Counted from the first letter of the stretch, positions 26,064 through 33,891 are shown. The stretch is 64,000 nucleotides of DNA from Geodermatophilus dictyosporus (GCF_900115505.1 NZ_FOWQ01000003.1:644045-708044), one strand, 5' to 3'. The notes: generated by a model from the sequence alone, not told the origin. Translations and numbers: made by a program.

Positions 26064-26462
26064 TCAGCCCTTCCCGAGCTGCAGGGCGGCCTGGTAGGCG
26101 TCGGTCGCCCGCTCCATGGACGCGATGTTCGCCTGGTAGCCGCGCTGGGCCATGATCAGCTGGGTCATCTGCTTCCCCAGGTCGATGTCCGGGTAGCGGA
26201 CGTAGCCCTCGCCGTCGGCCAGCGGGTGACCGGGCTCGTACACCAGCCGGCCCTCGCCGCTGCCGAACTCCGCGCGGGCGACGCGCACGCCGCCCTCGCC
26301 GGAGCCGTAGTCCACGGCCTCGGCGACGACCATGCGCTCCCTGAACGCCTCGCCGTCGGTCGAGCTGACCGTGTTGATGTTGGCGATGTTGTCCGAGACG
26401 GCGTCCATCCAGCGGCGGTGCACCGAGAGGGCGGACCCGGAGATGTCGAGGCTGTCGAACAC
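26064..26462 (-). CDS. flgC: Proximal rod protein FlgC
   Basis: A 132-aa rod subunit with the N-terminal motif [20 protein letters not shown] and the C-terminal [20 protein letters not shown]. The length is usual. It sits one base after the flgB stop. The sequence after the N-terminal motif ([16 protein letters not shown]) is slightly different from the common NTxTPGY pattern, but the family is clear. Confidence 0.95.
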   Translation of the reverse strand: MFDSLDISGSALSVHRRWMDAVSDNIANINTVSSTDGEAFRERMVVAEAVDYGSGEGGVRVARAEFGSGEGRLVYEPGHPLADGEGYVRYPDIDLGKQMTQLIMAQRGYQANIASMERATDAYQAALQLGKG

Positions 26463-26463
26463 G

Positions 26464-26811
26464 TCATGCCGTCCTGAGGGCCGTGCGCAGGCCGTTGTAC
26501 TTGCCGTCGAGCGCGGTGAGGGCGAACTGGTAGCGCAGGCCGGTCTCGGTCGCGATGACCGTCTCGGCGTCGAGGTTGACGTTGTTGCCGTCCTCGCGGG
26601 TCGGCTCGAGCGAGCGGGCGATCGAGCCGCCGGAGACGGTCGGCGTCCTGCCCTGGCGCAGCTCGGTGCGCAGCGAGGACTCGAAGTCCGTCCGGCCGGC
26701 GAGGAAGCCGGGGGTCTGGACGTTGGCGATGTTGTCCGCGGTGACCCGGGAGCGCTGGGCGAGGCCGCTGAGGGCCGCGTGCAGCGTCGTCGCGGTGACG
26801 TCGCTGATCAT
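26464..26811 (-). CDS. flgB: Proximal rod protein FlgB
   Basis: A 115-aa rod subunit with LAQRSRVTADNIANVQTPGF near the start and the FlgB-type NNVNLDAETVIATETGLRYQ toward the end. The ATG at 26811 was chosen because the conserved helix follows at once. It is the first gene of the 12-gene flgB-to-flgE unit. A sigma-28-like promoter lies about 135 bases upstream. Confidence 0.95.
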   Translation of the reverse strand: MISDVTATTLHAALSGLAQRSRVTADNIANVQTPGFLAGRTDFESSLRTELRQGRTPTVSGGSIARSLEPTREDGNNVNLDAETVIATETGLRYQFALTALDGKYNGLRTALRTA

Positions 26812-26945
26812 CGGGCGGACCGCCGGTGGGCAGGACGGCAGGACACGAGGGCCTCCGGGTACGTCGGGGCACCCCTCGCGCGAGTGCGCGTGAGGGGAGG
26901 GGGCCGCCGATCCGTGGCGAGAGTGGTGCTGTCCGTGCGGGGTCG

Positions 26946-26973
26946 TCATCGGCACCCGCGTCCCGCTGGTTGA
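26946..26973 (-). promoter_or_regulatory. Predicted sigma-28 (FliA) promoter of the flgB-to-flgE operon
   Basis: On the minus strand TCAACCAG (26973-26966), a 12-base spacer and GCCGATGA (26953-26946) form the same bipartite element as before flbD and fliM. A leader of about 130 bases would precede flgB. Confidence 0.7.
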
Positions 26974-27048
26974 CCGCCGTCCGCCACACGGGTGACGGGG
27001 GTTCCGCCCGGGACCGGTGTGACTCGGGAGGCCCTGACCCCGCCGTGC

Positions 27049-27086
27049 GGTGCCCGACCTCGCCCCGCAGCGCGAGGTCGGGCACC
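27049..27086 (-). terminator. Perfect 15-bp hairpin upstream of the flgB promoter
   Basis: Arms 27049-27063 (GGTGCCCGACCTCGC) and 27072-27086 are exact reverse complements with an eight-base loop. It lies about 105 bases past the stop of the fliT-position gene and before the flgB promoter, so it fits a second terminator. Confidence 0.55.
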
Positions 27087-27138
27087 ACACCGTGCGGTCC
27101 GGGGGCCGACGCCGGTTGCGTGCCCGGGGACGACGACG

Positions 27139-27168
27139 GCCGGGCCGCCACGCGTGTGGCGACCCGGC
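27139..27168 (-). terminator. Terminator hairpin after the fliS-fliT-like genes
   Basis: GCCGGGCCGCCAC (27139-27151) pairs with 27156-27168 at 12 of 13 positions around a GCGT loop. It lies 24 bases past the TAG stop of the last gene of the filament operon. Confidence 0.6.
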
Positions 27169-27191
27169 CGGGGGTCGGGGGAGGGGAGTTG

Positions 27192-27551
27192 CTAGAGGGC
27201 GCGGTCGACGAAGGCGGCGACCGGGCGGGGGCGGTAGGCCATCCGGGCGGCGAGGTCGCGCTGGCGCTGCGACTGGGTGATCCGCTCGACGAGCTCCTCG
27301 GCGACGGCGAGCTGGTGCTGCAGCAGCCGGGCGGCCCGCTCGCGCAGGTCCATCGGCAGGGGGCCCAGGGCGCTGGGCGGCACCCAGTCCTCCATGCGCC
27401 GGCCCCACGCGGCGATCTCCTCGGCGCGGTTGCCCCGGATGGAGCGCTCCGCGTCGATGACCTCGCCCTCCATCTCCTCGAGGACGAGGGTCCACTCCTC
27501 GCGGCGCTCGTCCTCCGACCCCGGGAGGGAGACGCGCTGCAGGGCGGTCAT
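27192..27551 (-). CDS. Protein in the FliT position, putative flagellar export chaperone
   Basis: A 119-aa, charged, fully helical protein without membrane segments. It directly follows fliS with an ATGA overlap, the place where fliT is usually found. The sequence (EEWTLVLEEMEGEVIDAERS and ITQSQRQRDLAARMAYRP) has helical-chaperone character, but I cannot match a FliT motif with certainty. FliT binds the filament cap FliD in other bacteria; that role here is inferred from context only. Confidence 0.7.
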   Translation of the reverse strand: MTALQRVSLPGSEDERREEWTLVLEEMEGEVIDAERSIRGNRAEEIAAWGRRMEDWVPPSALGPLPMDLRERAARLLQHQLAVAEELVERITQSQRQRDLAARMAYRPRPVAAFVDRAL

Positions 27552-27931
27552 GCGGTGGCCGCCAGGCTCGCGGCCGCCTGACGCCACGCGTCGCGCAGCG
27601 GCTCGACCACCTGCAGGCAGGACGCGACGCGGTTGCGGTCCTGCTTCAGGGACGCCTGCGTGATCTCGGCGAGCAGCCAGTTGTAGAGCGCGGCCAGGCG
27701 GGGACCGCCCTCCCACGCGTCGACCCGCAGGCTGCCCAGCAGCTCGAACACGATGTCCTGGGCGTGCCGCAGCTGCAGCTCGGCGTCGGCCCGCCGGCCC
27801 TCGGTGAGGGCGAGCCGGGCGCGCTCGAGGTCGAGGGCCAGACGGTCGTAGAGCATGACCAGCACCTGCTGCGGCGAGGCGGTGGTGACGGCGTCGCCGA
27901 GGTAACGGGCGCGGAGGGACGCGGCACTCAT
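27548..27931 (-). CDS. fliS: Flagellin export chaperone FliS
   Basis: A 127-aa helical protein with the FliS pattern RARYLGDAVTTASPQQVLVM followed by LYDRLALDLERAR, then VFELLGSLRVDAWEGGPRLA and LYNWLLAEI. FliS binds the flagellin C-terminus and prevents premature polymerisation. It lies 52 bases after fliD. Confidence 0.95.
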   Translation of the reverse strand: MSAASLRARYLGDAVTTASPQQVLVMLYDRLALDLERARLALTEGRRADAELQLRHAQDIVFELLGSLRVDAWEGGPRLAALYNWLLAEITQASLKQDRNRVASCLQVVEPLRDAWRQAAASLAATA

Positions 27932-27983
27932 CGAGCGGACTCCTGGGGAGGCAGTGGTACGGACAGGTTCGGCCGGGCGGCCG

Positions 27984-29396
27984 TCAGCTTGAGCTGGGCA
28001 GCGAGGCGAGCTGGCCGGCCAGCCAGCTCGACTGCGACTTCAGGGAGCTCAGCGCCGTCTCCATGGCGGTGAACTGGCGGGTCAGCGTCTCCCTGCGCAC
28101 CTTGAGCCGGGTGTCCCAGTCGGCGATGCGGGCCTGGATGTCCTTGGCCAGGGTGTCGCGGCCCTTGGCCAGGCTGGTCAGCGTCCCGGTCGTGGTGTCG
28201 GAGGCCTGCTTGGCGAGCGACTGCACGCGCTGGGCGAGGCCCTGCACGGCGCCGGTGCCGGTCACGGGGTCCGCGGGCCGGCCGCCCAGCACGCTCTGCA
28301 CCTTCGCCGGCTCCTTGGCCAGGGCGGCGACGAGGGTCTCCTTCTTGAAGGCGATCGTGCCGTCCCGGTTGAGCTGGATGCCCAGGGTGGCCGCGGAGGA
28401 GGTGCCGACGCCGGTGCCGAACGCGCCGAGGATCGTCCCGGTCAGGCCGGTCAGGGTGCTGTCGCCCTTGAGGACGGCGGTGCTGCCCGGGGCCGAGGAG
28501 CTCTGGGTCTTGATCTCCTTGAGCGCCGCGTTGGCGGCGTCGACGAAGGCCTGCACCTTGGCGGCGACGCCCTCGGAGTCGCTGGCCACCCGCACGGTCG
28601 TGGTCGCCGTGGGGTCCACCTTCGACACGGTGACCGAGACGCCCGAGAACAGCTCGGCGAAGGTGTTGGTAGCCGAGGTGGCGGTCAGGCCGTTGCTGAG
28701 CAGCAGCTCGGCGTCCCGGCCCGGCGGCTCGGCGACGAAGGCGCTGCCCGCCGTCTCGGTGGTCTCCGCCTTGCCGCGGAGCCAGAACTGCGATGCCGCG
28801 CCCGTGGTGGTGCTGGTCACCTGGAGCCGGACCTGCTTCGTGCCCAGTTGCACCACGGTGGCCCGCAGGCCGTGGTCGCCCTCGTTGATGGCGGCCGCCA
28901 CGTCGTTCAGGGTGGGCGGGTTCTTGTCCGGCAGGGCGATCTGCGCGACCAGCTTCCCGTCGGCCGTCCCGTCGGGCTTGCGGATCTCCAGCGGCCAGCC
29001 GGGGTCGGTGCCCCCGGCGCTGGGGGAGCGGACGTCGGCGCCGGCCGAGTCCCACACGAGGTGGCTGGTGACGGTGTGCGCGCTGGCCAGCGAGGTCACC
29101 GAGAAGGCGAGGCTGCTGCCGTTCACGGCCGAGGACGTGGCGCTCGCGGTGACGTCGGCGCTGCTGCTGGTGGCCGTCCGCGCGGCGGCGAGGTTCGCCG
29201 AGGTCAGTGCCTCGGCCGCGCTGCGCAGGGACTCCATGCGGCTGTTGACGGTGCGGTAGGCGGTGGCGGCGGCGGTCGTCGCGCCCAGCCGGGTCTTCAG
29301 CGCCGTCTGTGGCGCGGCCTCGGCCGAGACCAGCTGGTTGATCAGGCTCGTCGTGTCCAGCCCGGACACGAGGCCGTCGACGGCCATCCCTGCCAT
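27984..29396 (-). CDS. fliD: Filament cap protein FliD
   Basis: A 470-aa secreted capping protein with the FliD start DGLVSGLDTTSLINQLVSAE, a Thr/Ser/Ala-rich variable middle and a C-terminal coiled-coil region (KDIQARIADWDTRLKVRRET followed by LTRQFTAMETALSSLKSQ). The ATG at 29396 has a strong AGGAGGAA Shine-Dalgarno six bases upstream. It lies behind the fliC terminator hairpin, so it is probably expressed by read-through. Confidence 0.95.
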   Translation of the reverse strand: MAGMAVDGLVSGLDTTSLINQLVSAEAAPQTALKTRLGATTAAATAYRTVNSRMESLRSAAEALTSANLAAARTATSSSADVTASATSSAVNGSSLAFSVTSLASAHTVTSHLVWDSAGADVRSPSAGGTDPGWPLEIRKPDGTADGKLVAQIALPDKNPPTLNDVAAAINEGDHGLRATVVQLGTKQVRLQVTSTTTGAASQFWLRGKAETTETAGSAFVAEPPGRDAELLLSNGLTATSATNTFAELFSGVSVTVSKVDPTATTTVRVASDSEGVAAKVQAFVDAANAALKEIKTQSSSAPGSTAVLKGDSTLTGLTGTILGAFGTGVGTSSAATLGIQLNRDGTIAFKKETLVAALAKEPAKVQSVLGGRPADPVTGTGAVQGLAQRVQSLAKQASDTTTGTLTSLAKGRDTLAKDIQARIADWDTRLKVRRETLTRQFTAMETALSSLKSQSSWLAGQLASLPSSS

Positions 29397-29431
29397 GCCG
29401 GTTCCTCCTGCGTCGGGCGGGTGCGGATGTG

Positions 29432-29466
29432 GGTGAGGGGGGAGGCGCGGGGCCTCCCCCCTCACC
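29432..29466 (-). terminator. Perfect 15-bp hairpin between fliC and fliD
   Basis: Arms 29432-29446 (GGTGAGGGGGGAGGC) and 29452-29466 are exact reverse complements with a five-base loop, 27 bases past the fliC stop. With no promoter seen before fliD, it probably attenuates the transcript so that flagellin exceeds cap protein. Confidence 0.7.
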
Positions 29467-29493
29467 GGGGTGGTGCGCTGTTACGGGGTGGGA

Positions 29494-30660
29494 TCAGCCA
29501 CGCAGCAGCTGCAGGACGCCCTGCGAGCTGGAGTTGGCCTGGGCGAGCATCGCGGTGCCGGCCTGCGACAGGATCTGCGAGCGGGTGAAGCTCACCATCT
29601 CCTGCGCCATGTCCGTGTCGCGGATCCGCGACTCGGAGGCCGACAGGTTCTCGACCGCGACGTTCAGGTTGTTGATGGTGTGCTCGAAGCGGTTCTGCAC
29701 GGCACCGAGGTCGGCGCGGGCGGTGGAGACCCGCTCGATCGCCGCGGTGATGTCCGCGATCGCGTCCTCGGCCCCGGTGGCCTGCGTGAACGTCACGTCG
29801 GCCGCCGCGATCTGCGCGGCGGTCGCCGAGGCGCCCGGGGTGACATCGCCCTGGAAGACCAGGCCCGTCGCGGAGGACGACGCCGTGGCGGCCACGCCGG
29901 CACGGTCCAGCGCGTCGTTCACCGCGGCGAGACGCGCGGCTGCATCGTCCCCGGCCTTGTACTTGACCGTCGACAGGTCGAGGCTCTTGCCGTTCACCGT
30001 GATGGTGCCGTTCAGCTTCTCGAAGTTCTCGGCGTTGCCCATGTTGGCGCTGCCGACCGTGGACGAGCCCCGGGTGCTGGCCGCGGCGGCGGTGGACGCC
30101 GTCTCGGTCAGCCCGGTGCCCGCGAGCGACACGTCGACGCCGAGGACGTCGAGGCCGTCGGCGCTCATGTCCTGGGCCACGTTGACGGCGATCGTCTCGC
30201 CCTGGTTGGCGCCCACCTGGAACTTGCCGGCGTAGGTGCCGTCCAGCAGCTTCTTGCCGTTGAACTGGGTGGTGTCGGCGATGCGGTTCAGCTCGGACTT
30301 GAGCTGGCTGATCTCCGACTGGATCGCCGCCTTGGCGTCGTCGTTCAGCCCGCCGTCGGACGAGGCCTGGACGGCCAGGTCGCGCATGCGCTGCAGGATG
30401 CTGTGGGTCTCGGTGAGAGCGCCCTCAGCGGTCTGGACGACGGAGATGCCGTCCTGGGTGTTGCGGACGGCGACCTTGAGACCACCGATCTGCGAGCGCA
30501 GACCCTCGGAGATCGCCAGGCCGGCCGCGTCGTCGGCGGCCCGGTTGATGCGCAGACCGCTCGACAGCTTCTCGAGCGACTTGCCCATCTGCGTGTCGGT
30601 GGCCGACAGGTTGCGGTACGAGTTGAGCGCCGCGATGTTGGTGTTGACGCGCAGACCCAT
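29494..30660 (-). CDS. fliC: Flagellin FliC
   Basis: A 388-aa flagellin with the conserved D0/D1 ends: VNTNIAALNSYRNLSATD, SSGLRINRAADDAAGLAIS and VVQTAEGALTETHSILQRMR at the N-terminus, and ESRIRDTDMAQEMVSFTRSQ with ILSQAGTAMLAQAN at the C-terminus. The middle domain is short and Ala/Thr/Ser-rich. No cysteine is seen. The ATG at 30660 follows an AAGGAGGAA Shine-Dalgarno. The ~60-base leader holds a GGA hairpin likely bound by CsrA. A sigma-28-like promoter is upstream and a terminator hairpin downstream. Confidence 0.98.
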   Translation of the reverse strand: MGLRVNTNIAALNSYRNLSATDTQMGKSLEKLSSGLRINRAADDAAGLAISEGLRSQIGGLKVAVRNTQDGISVVQTAEGALTETHSILQRMRDLAVQASSDGGLNDDAKAAIQSEISQLKSELNRIADTTQFNGKKLLDGTYAGKFQVGANQGETIAVNVAQDMSADGLDVLGVDVSLAGTGLTETASTAAAASTRGSSTVGSANMGNAENFEKLNGTITVNGKSLDLSTVKYKAGDDAAARLAAVNDALDRAGVAATASSSATGLVFQGDVTPGASATAAQIAAADVTFTQATGAEDAIADITAAIERVSTARADLGAVQNRFEHTINNLNVAVENLSASESRIRDTDMAQEMVSFTRSQILSQAGTAMLAQANSSSQGVLQLLRG

Positions 30661-30664
30661 GGTG

Positions 30665-30715
30665 TTCCTCCTTGGAATCAGGTCTTCGAGGTTCCCGCTG
30701 CATCCGTGCTGCGGG
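30665..30715 (-). promoter_or_regulatory. Predicted CsrA-binding region in the fliC leader
   Basis: On the minus strand positions 30715-30694 fold into a hairpin: a 5-bp outer stem (CCCGC/GCGGG), one A-A mismatch, a 3-bp inner stem (GCA/TGC) and a four-base loop CGGA, placing a GGA in the loop. A second GGA-rich site is the Shine-Dalgarno AAGGAGGAA (30673-30665). The arrangement of an upstream loop site plus the ribosome-binding site is that known from the Bacillus subtilis hag leader. Both CsrA and its antagonist FliW are encoded in this window. Confidence 0.6.
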
Positions 30716-30728
30716 GCTTGCAGGTGGT

Positions 30729-30756
30729 GTTACGGCCGGGACGGGACGGGACTTGA
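30729..30756 (-). promoter_or_regulatory. Predicted sigma-28 (FliA) promoter of fliC
   Basis: On the minus strand TCAAGTCC (30756-30749), a 12-base spacer and GCCGTAAC (30736-30729) give the same layout as at flbD, flgB and fliM. The leader would be about 60 bases. Flagellin promoters are the classical FliA target. Confidence 0.72.
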
Positions 30757-30789
30757 GGCGAACCCCGGACTTCTTCGGGGCGATCTCAC

Positions 30790-31839
30790 TCAGGCGGGTC
30801 GGGGGACGCCGTAGGAGCGGGCCGCCGCCGCCCAGGCCCTGCGCGGGGCCGGCGGTGGGGGGACGGCCGCGGGCGGGGTGTTGCGGTCGCCCGCGTGCCG
30901 GCCGGCCACCCGCTCGACGTAGAGGCGCTGCTGGTTGCGGGCGCGCACGCCGCCGTCGGCCGGCACGGTCCGGCCGTCCCACACCTCGCTCATCGCCGCG
31001 TGCAGCAGCGTCAGCGCGCGGGCGCGCATCTGCGAGACGCGGGACAGCGTGACGCCGAGGTCGGCGGCGATGTCGGTGAGCGACTCGTTGCCGAAGAAGT
31101 TGCGCTCGACGACCTCGTCGAGGCGGTCCGGCAGCGCGCGGACGGCGTCGTGCAGGTAGCGCGAGCGCTCGCCGCGCAGCACCGCCCGCTCGGGGGACTC
31201 GCCCGGGTCGGGCAGGTCCAGGGAACCGCCCTCGCCGCCGCTCTCGGCGTCGATGCTGACCATGACCGCCCGGTGGACGTCGACCTGCAGCGCGTCGAGC
31301 TCGTCGCGGCGCACGCCCAGGCTCTCGGCGAGCTCCTCGCGCGTCGGCGGCCGGCCCAGCCGGATGGTCAGCGCGTCGGCCGCGGCGTCGGTGCGCCGGG
31401 CGGCGGCCCGCACCGACCGGCTGGCCCAGTCGCCCGAGCGCAGCTCGTCGAGGACGGCGCCCTGCAGGCGGGGGAGGGCGTAGGTGGCGAAGGTGGCCCC
31501 GGCCGACGGGTCGAAGCGGCGGGCGACCTCCACCAGCGCCAACCGGGCGCAGGAGAGCAGGTCCTCGCGGCTGACGTGGCCGGGCAGCGAGATCCGCGAG
31601 GCCACCGCGTTGACCGCGAAGGAGCACAGCGGCAGGTGCTCGGTGACCATCGCCTCCACCTCGGCCGCCGACCGTGCCACGGAGACCGCCGACCGTGCCA
31701 CGGAGACGGGCGGGGCGCCGCCGTGGGGCGGCACGCCGCGCGGGGTGGCGGGGCGCGGGACGGGTGGGCGCTCGGTCACCGGAAGGCGGGCTGCTGGCAC
31801 GCCCCCCTCCTCGGCTGCCCGCGCGGGCGACCGCACCAC
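30790..31839 (-). CDS. fliA: Flagellar sigma factor FliA (sigma-28 / WhiG family)
   Basis: Up to 349 aa. Region 2 reads DLLSCARLALVEVARRFDPS, then ATFATYALPRLQGAVLDELR and SGDWASRSVR, close to sigma-28. Region 3 (RLGRPPTREELAESLGVRRD) and region 4 (FFGNESLTDIAADLGVTLSR with VSQMRAR) follow. The C-terminal ~70 residues are an Arg/Pro-rich extension. The GTG at 31839 is the most upstream start, but its Shine-Dalgarno abuts it; GTG codons inside the 21-bp duplication or the ATG at 31650 are possible. It should read the four TCAA-N12-GCCG promoters. It is divergent from flgN. Confidence 0.92.
   Translation of the reverse strand: MVRSPARAAEEGGVPAARLPVTERPPVPRPATPRGVPPHGGAPPVSVARSAVSVARSAAEVEAMVTEHLPLCSFAVNAVASRISLPGHVSREDLLSCARLALVEVARRFDPSAGATFATYALPRLQGAVLDELRSGDWASRSVRAAARRTDAAADALTIRLGRPPTREELAESLGVRRDELDALQVDVHRAVMVSIDAESGGEGGSLDLPDPGESPERAVLRGERSRYLHDAVRALPDRLDEVVERNFFGNESLTDIAADLGVTLSRVSQMRARALTLLHAAMSEVWDGRTVPADGGVRARNQQRLYVERVAGRHAGDRNTPPAAVPPPPAPRRAWAAAARSYGVPRPA
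31667..31708. repeat. Tandem 21-bp duplication in the fliA 5' region
   Basis: Units at 31667-31687 and 31688-31708 agree in 20 of 21 bases and encode a repeated SVARSA-type heptapeptide in the N-terminal extension of FliA. The length is a multiple of three, so the frame is kept. Confidence 0.8.
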
Positions 31840-31970
31840 CTCCGGCGGGCAAGATCTGCCGATCCTGGGATCTCGGCTTGAGGGTCCTTCGCCCGGTGCC
31901 GATGGCCTCCCCGCTGACGACGCCGGACGGGGACCGCCCGCCCGGCAGGACGAGGGAGGCGGTGGCGGAC

Positions 31971-32456
31971 GTGGACTTCCAGCACCTGTCGACGCTGCTG
32001 TGGCGGGAGCAGGAGCTGCTCGACCTGCTGCTGTTCAAGGCGGAGGAGAAGCAGTACCTCATCCTGTCGGGCAAGACCCGCTGGCTGGCGCGCATCGCCC
32101 ACGAGATCGAGGTCGTCCTCGACCAGCTGCGCACGCTCGAGGTGGAGCGCGCCGCGGTGACCGAGTCGCTGGCCACCCGGCTCGGCGTCGGCGTCAACCC
32201 GTCGCTGCGCCAGCTCGCCGACGTGGCGCCCTCGCCGTGGAACGACCTGCTGGCCCGCCACCACGAGGCGCTGCTGGTGCTCGTCACCGACCTGCGCAGC
32301 CTCTCCGACGCCAACCGCGAGCTCATCGAGGGCGGCCTGGCCGCCCTGGGCGACGCGCTGGTCTCGGTCCGCCAGCCCACGGCCGGCACCTACGGCGCCA
32401 CCGGCCGCTCGGAGGCCGGCAGCACCCGTGCCGTGACCCTGGACGGTGCCCTGTGA
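31971..32456 (+). CDS. flgN: Hook-filament junction chaperone FlgN
   Basis: About 161 aa, all helical. It has FlgN character (LSTLLWREQELLDLLLFKAE, LATRLGV and a Leu-rich C-terminal helix) and sits directly before flgK and flgL, whose products FlgN chaperones. The GTG at 31971 was chosen for the GGGAGG 12 bases upstream and the start of homology; a GTG at 31962 and an ATG at 31902 (longer, no Shine-Dalgarno) are alternatives. Its stop overlaps the flgK GTG. Confidence 0.82.
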   Translation: MDFQHLSTLLWREQELLDLLLFKAEEKQYLILSGKTRWLARIAHEIEVVLDQLRTLEVERAAVTESLATRLGVGVNPSLRQLADVAPSPWNDLLARHHEALLVLVTDLRSLSDANRELIEGGLAALGDALVSVRQPTAGTYGATGRSEAGSTRAVTLDGAL

Positions 32457-33886
32457 GCGCGCTCTCGGCGCTGAACACCGCCAGGACGGCGCTGTGGGCC
32501 GCCCAGCGCGGCCTCGACGTCACCGGCCAGAACGTCGCCAACGTCAACACCGAGGGCTACTCCCGGCAGCGGGTCGACCTGCAGGCCATGGGCGGCACCG
32601 CCGTCCCGGCCGTCCACTCGGTCAGCAGCGCCGTCGACGGCGGCGTGGACGCCGAGAGGGTCCGGCGGGTCCGCGACGCCCTCCTCGAGGCGCGTGCCCA
32701 CCTGGAGACGGCCGACACCGCCCGCCTCACCGCGGAGAGCGCGGCGCTCTCCCAGGTCGAGGAGGCCTTCCGCGAGCCCGGCGACAAGGGCCTGCAGAGC
32801 ATGCTCACCGCGGTCTGGGCGGGGTTCTCCGACCTGGCCAACTCGCCGCTGACACTCGCCTCGCGCAGCCAGGTGCTCGAGCGGCTGGACACCCTGGCCA
32901 GCGGCCTCAACACCACGCGCGCCGCGCTCGACCAGCAGTGGGACCAGACCCGCGACGGCCTGGCCGCCCTCGTCGCCGACGTCGACACCAGCACCCGGTC
33001 GATCGCCGAGCTGAACGCCACCATCCGGCTGTCGACGCTGGCCGGCCTGCCGGTCAACGAGCTCGCCGACCGGCGGGACGCGCTGGTGCTGCAGCTGGCG
33101 CAGCAGATCGGCGCCACCGCCGTCCCGCGCGCCGACGGCGTCGTCGACGTCACCGTCGGCGGGACCAGCCTGGTCGCCGGCGGCACCGCCGTCGGCCTCC
33201 GGCTGGCCGGCACCGCCGAGCCCGACGACGCCGCCACCGACCCGCCCCGGCTGGTCACCGTCCCCGGCGGCACGGTGCTGCGCCCCGGCGGTGCGGCAGC
33301 CGGCCAGCTCACCGCGCTGACCGCCACCGTGCCGGCCCACCGCACCAGGCTCGACGACCTCGCCCGGTCGCTGGCCGGCACGCTCAACGCCGCGCACGCC
33401 CAGGGGTGGGACCTCGAGGGCCAGCAGGGTGGCCCCCTCTTCGACGACGGCTCGGGCGCGACCCCCGTCGACCTCACCAAGGTCACCGCCGCCACCATCA
33501 CCCTGCGGTCGCTGCGGCCCGAGCAGGTGGCCGCCGCGGCGACCGACCCCGCGACCCTCGGCGGGAAGACGTCGGCCGACGGCAGGAACGCCGATGCGCT
33601 CTTCCGGCTCAGCCTCGACACCGCCGGCCTGGACGCCACCTACCGCAAGCTCGTGGTGGCCCTGGGCGTGGAGTCCTCCGTGGCCGCCCGCAACCTGGAG
33701 GTGCAGTCGGTGATCTCCACCCAGGTCGACGCCGCCCGCGAGTCGGTCTCCGGGGTCAACCTCGACGAGGAGATGACCAACATGCTGTCCTTCCAGCACG
33801 CCTACAACGCCGCGGCCCGCATGGTGAGCGCGATCGACGAGGCCCTGGACACCCTGATCAACCGCACCGGCGTCGTGGGGCGGTGA
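32453..33886 (+). CDS. flgK: Hook-filament junction protein FlgK (HAP1)
   Basis: A 477-aa secreted protein with the N-terminal axial motif (SALNTARTALWAAQRGLDVT, then GQNVANVNTEGYSRQRV), Ala/Thr-rich central domains and the C-terminal axial helix (GVNLDEEMTNMLSFQHAYNA then AARMVSAIDEALDTL). The GTG at 32453 overlaps the flgN stop (GTGA). Confidence 0.96.
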   Translation: MSALSALNTARTALWAAQRGLDVTGQNVANVNTEGYSRQRVDLQAMGGTAVPAVHSVSSAVDGGVDAERVRRVRDALLEARAHLETADTARLTAESAALSQVEEAFREPGDKGLQSMLTAVWAGFSDLANSPLTLASRSQVLERLDTLASGLNTTRAALDQQWDQTRDGLAALVADVDTSTRSIAELNATIRLSTLAGLPVNELADRRDALVLQLAQQIGATAVPRADGVVDVTVGGTSLVAGGTAVGLRLAGTAEPDDAATDPPRLVTVPGGTVLRPGGAAAGQLTALTATVPAHRTRLDDLARSLAGTLNAAHAQGWDLEGQQGGPLFDDGSGATPVDLTKVTAATITLRSLRPEQVAAAATDPATLGGKTSADGRNADALFRLSLDTAGLDATYRKLVVALGVESSVAARNLEVQSVISTQVDAARESVSGVNLDEEMTNMLSFQHAYNAAARMVSAIDEALDTLINRTGVVGR

Positions 33887-33891
33887 CCTGA

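Larger units (their letters stand above)
26812..27191. other. Intergenic region upstream of flgB (380 bp)
   Basis: It contains the predicted flgB promoter (26946-26973) and two hairpins (27049-27086 and 27139-27168) that probably end the fliC-fliD-fliS unit. The interval 26812-26945 would be the flgB leader and contains GAGGG/CCCTC inverted pieces near 26872-26900. No coding potential was recognised. Confidence 0.65.

Noticed and set aside
31858..31905. Two GCCGAT motifs (31858-31865 and 31898-31905) before flgN as plus-strand FliA promoters
   Set aside because: The -35 positions (ACCTCCGG and TTGAGGGT) lack the TCAA core. The second remains possible because flgN-flgK-flgL-fliW-csrA needs a promoter, but it is not strong enough to list.
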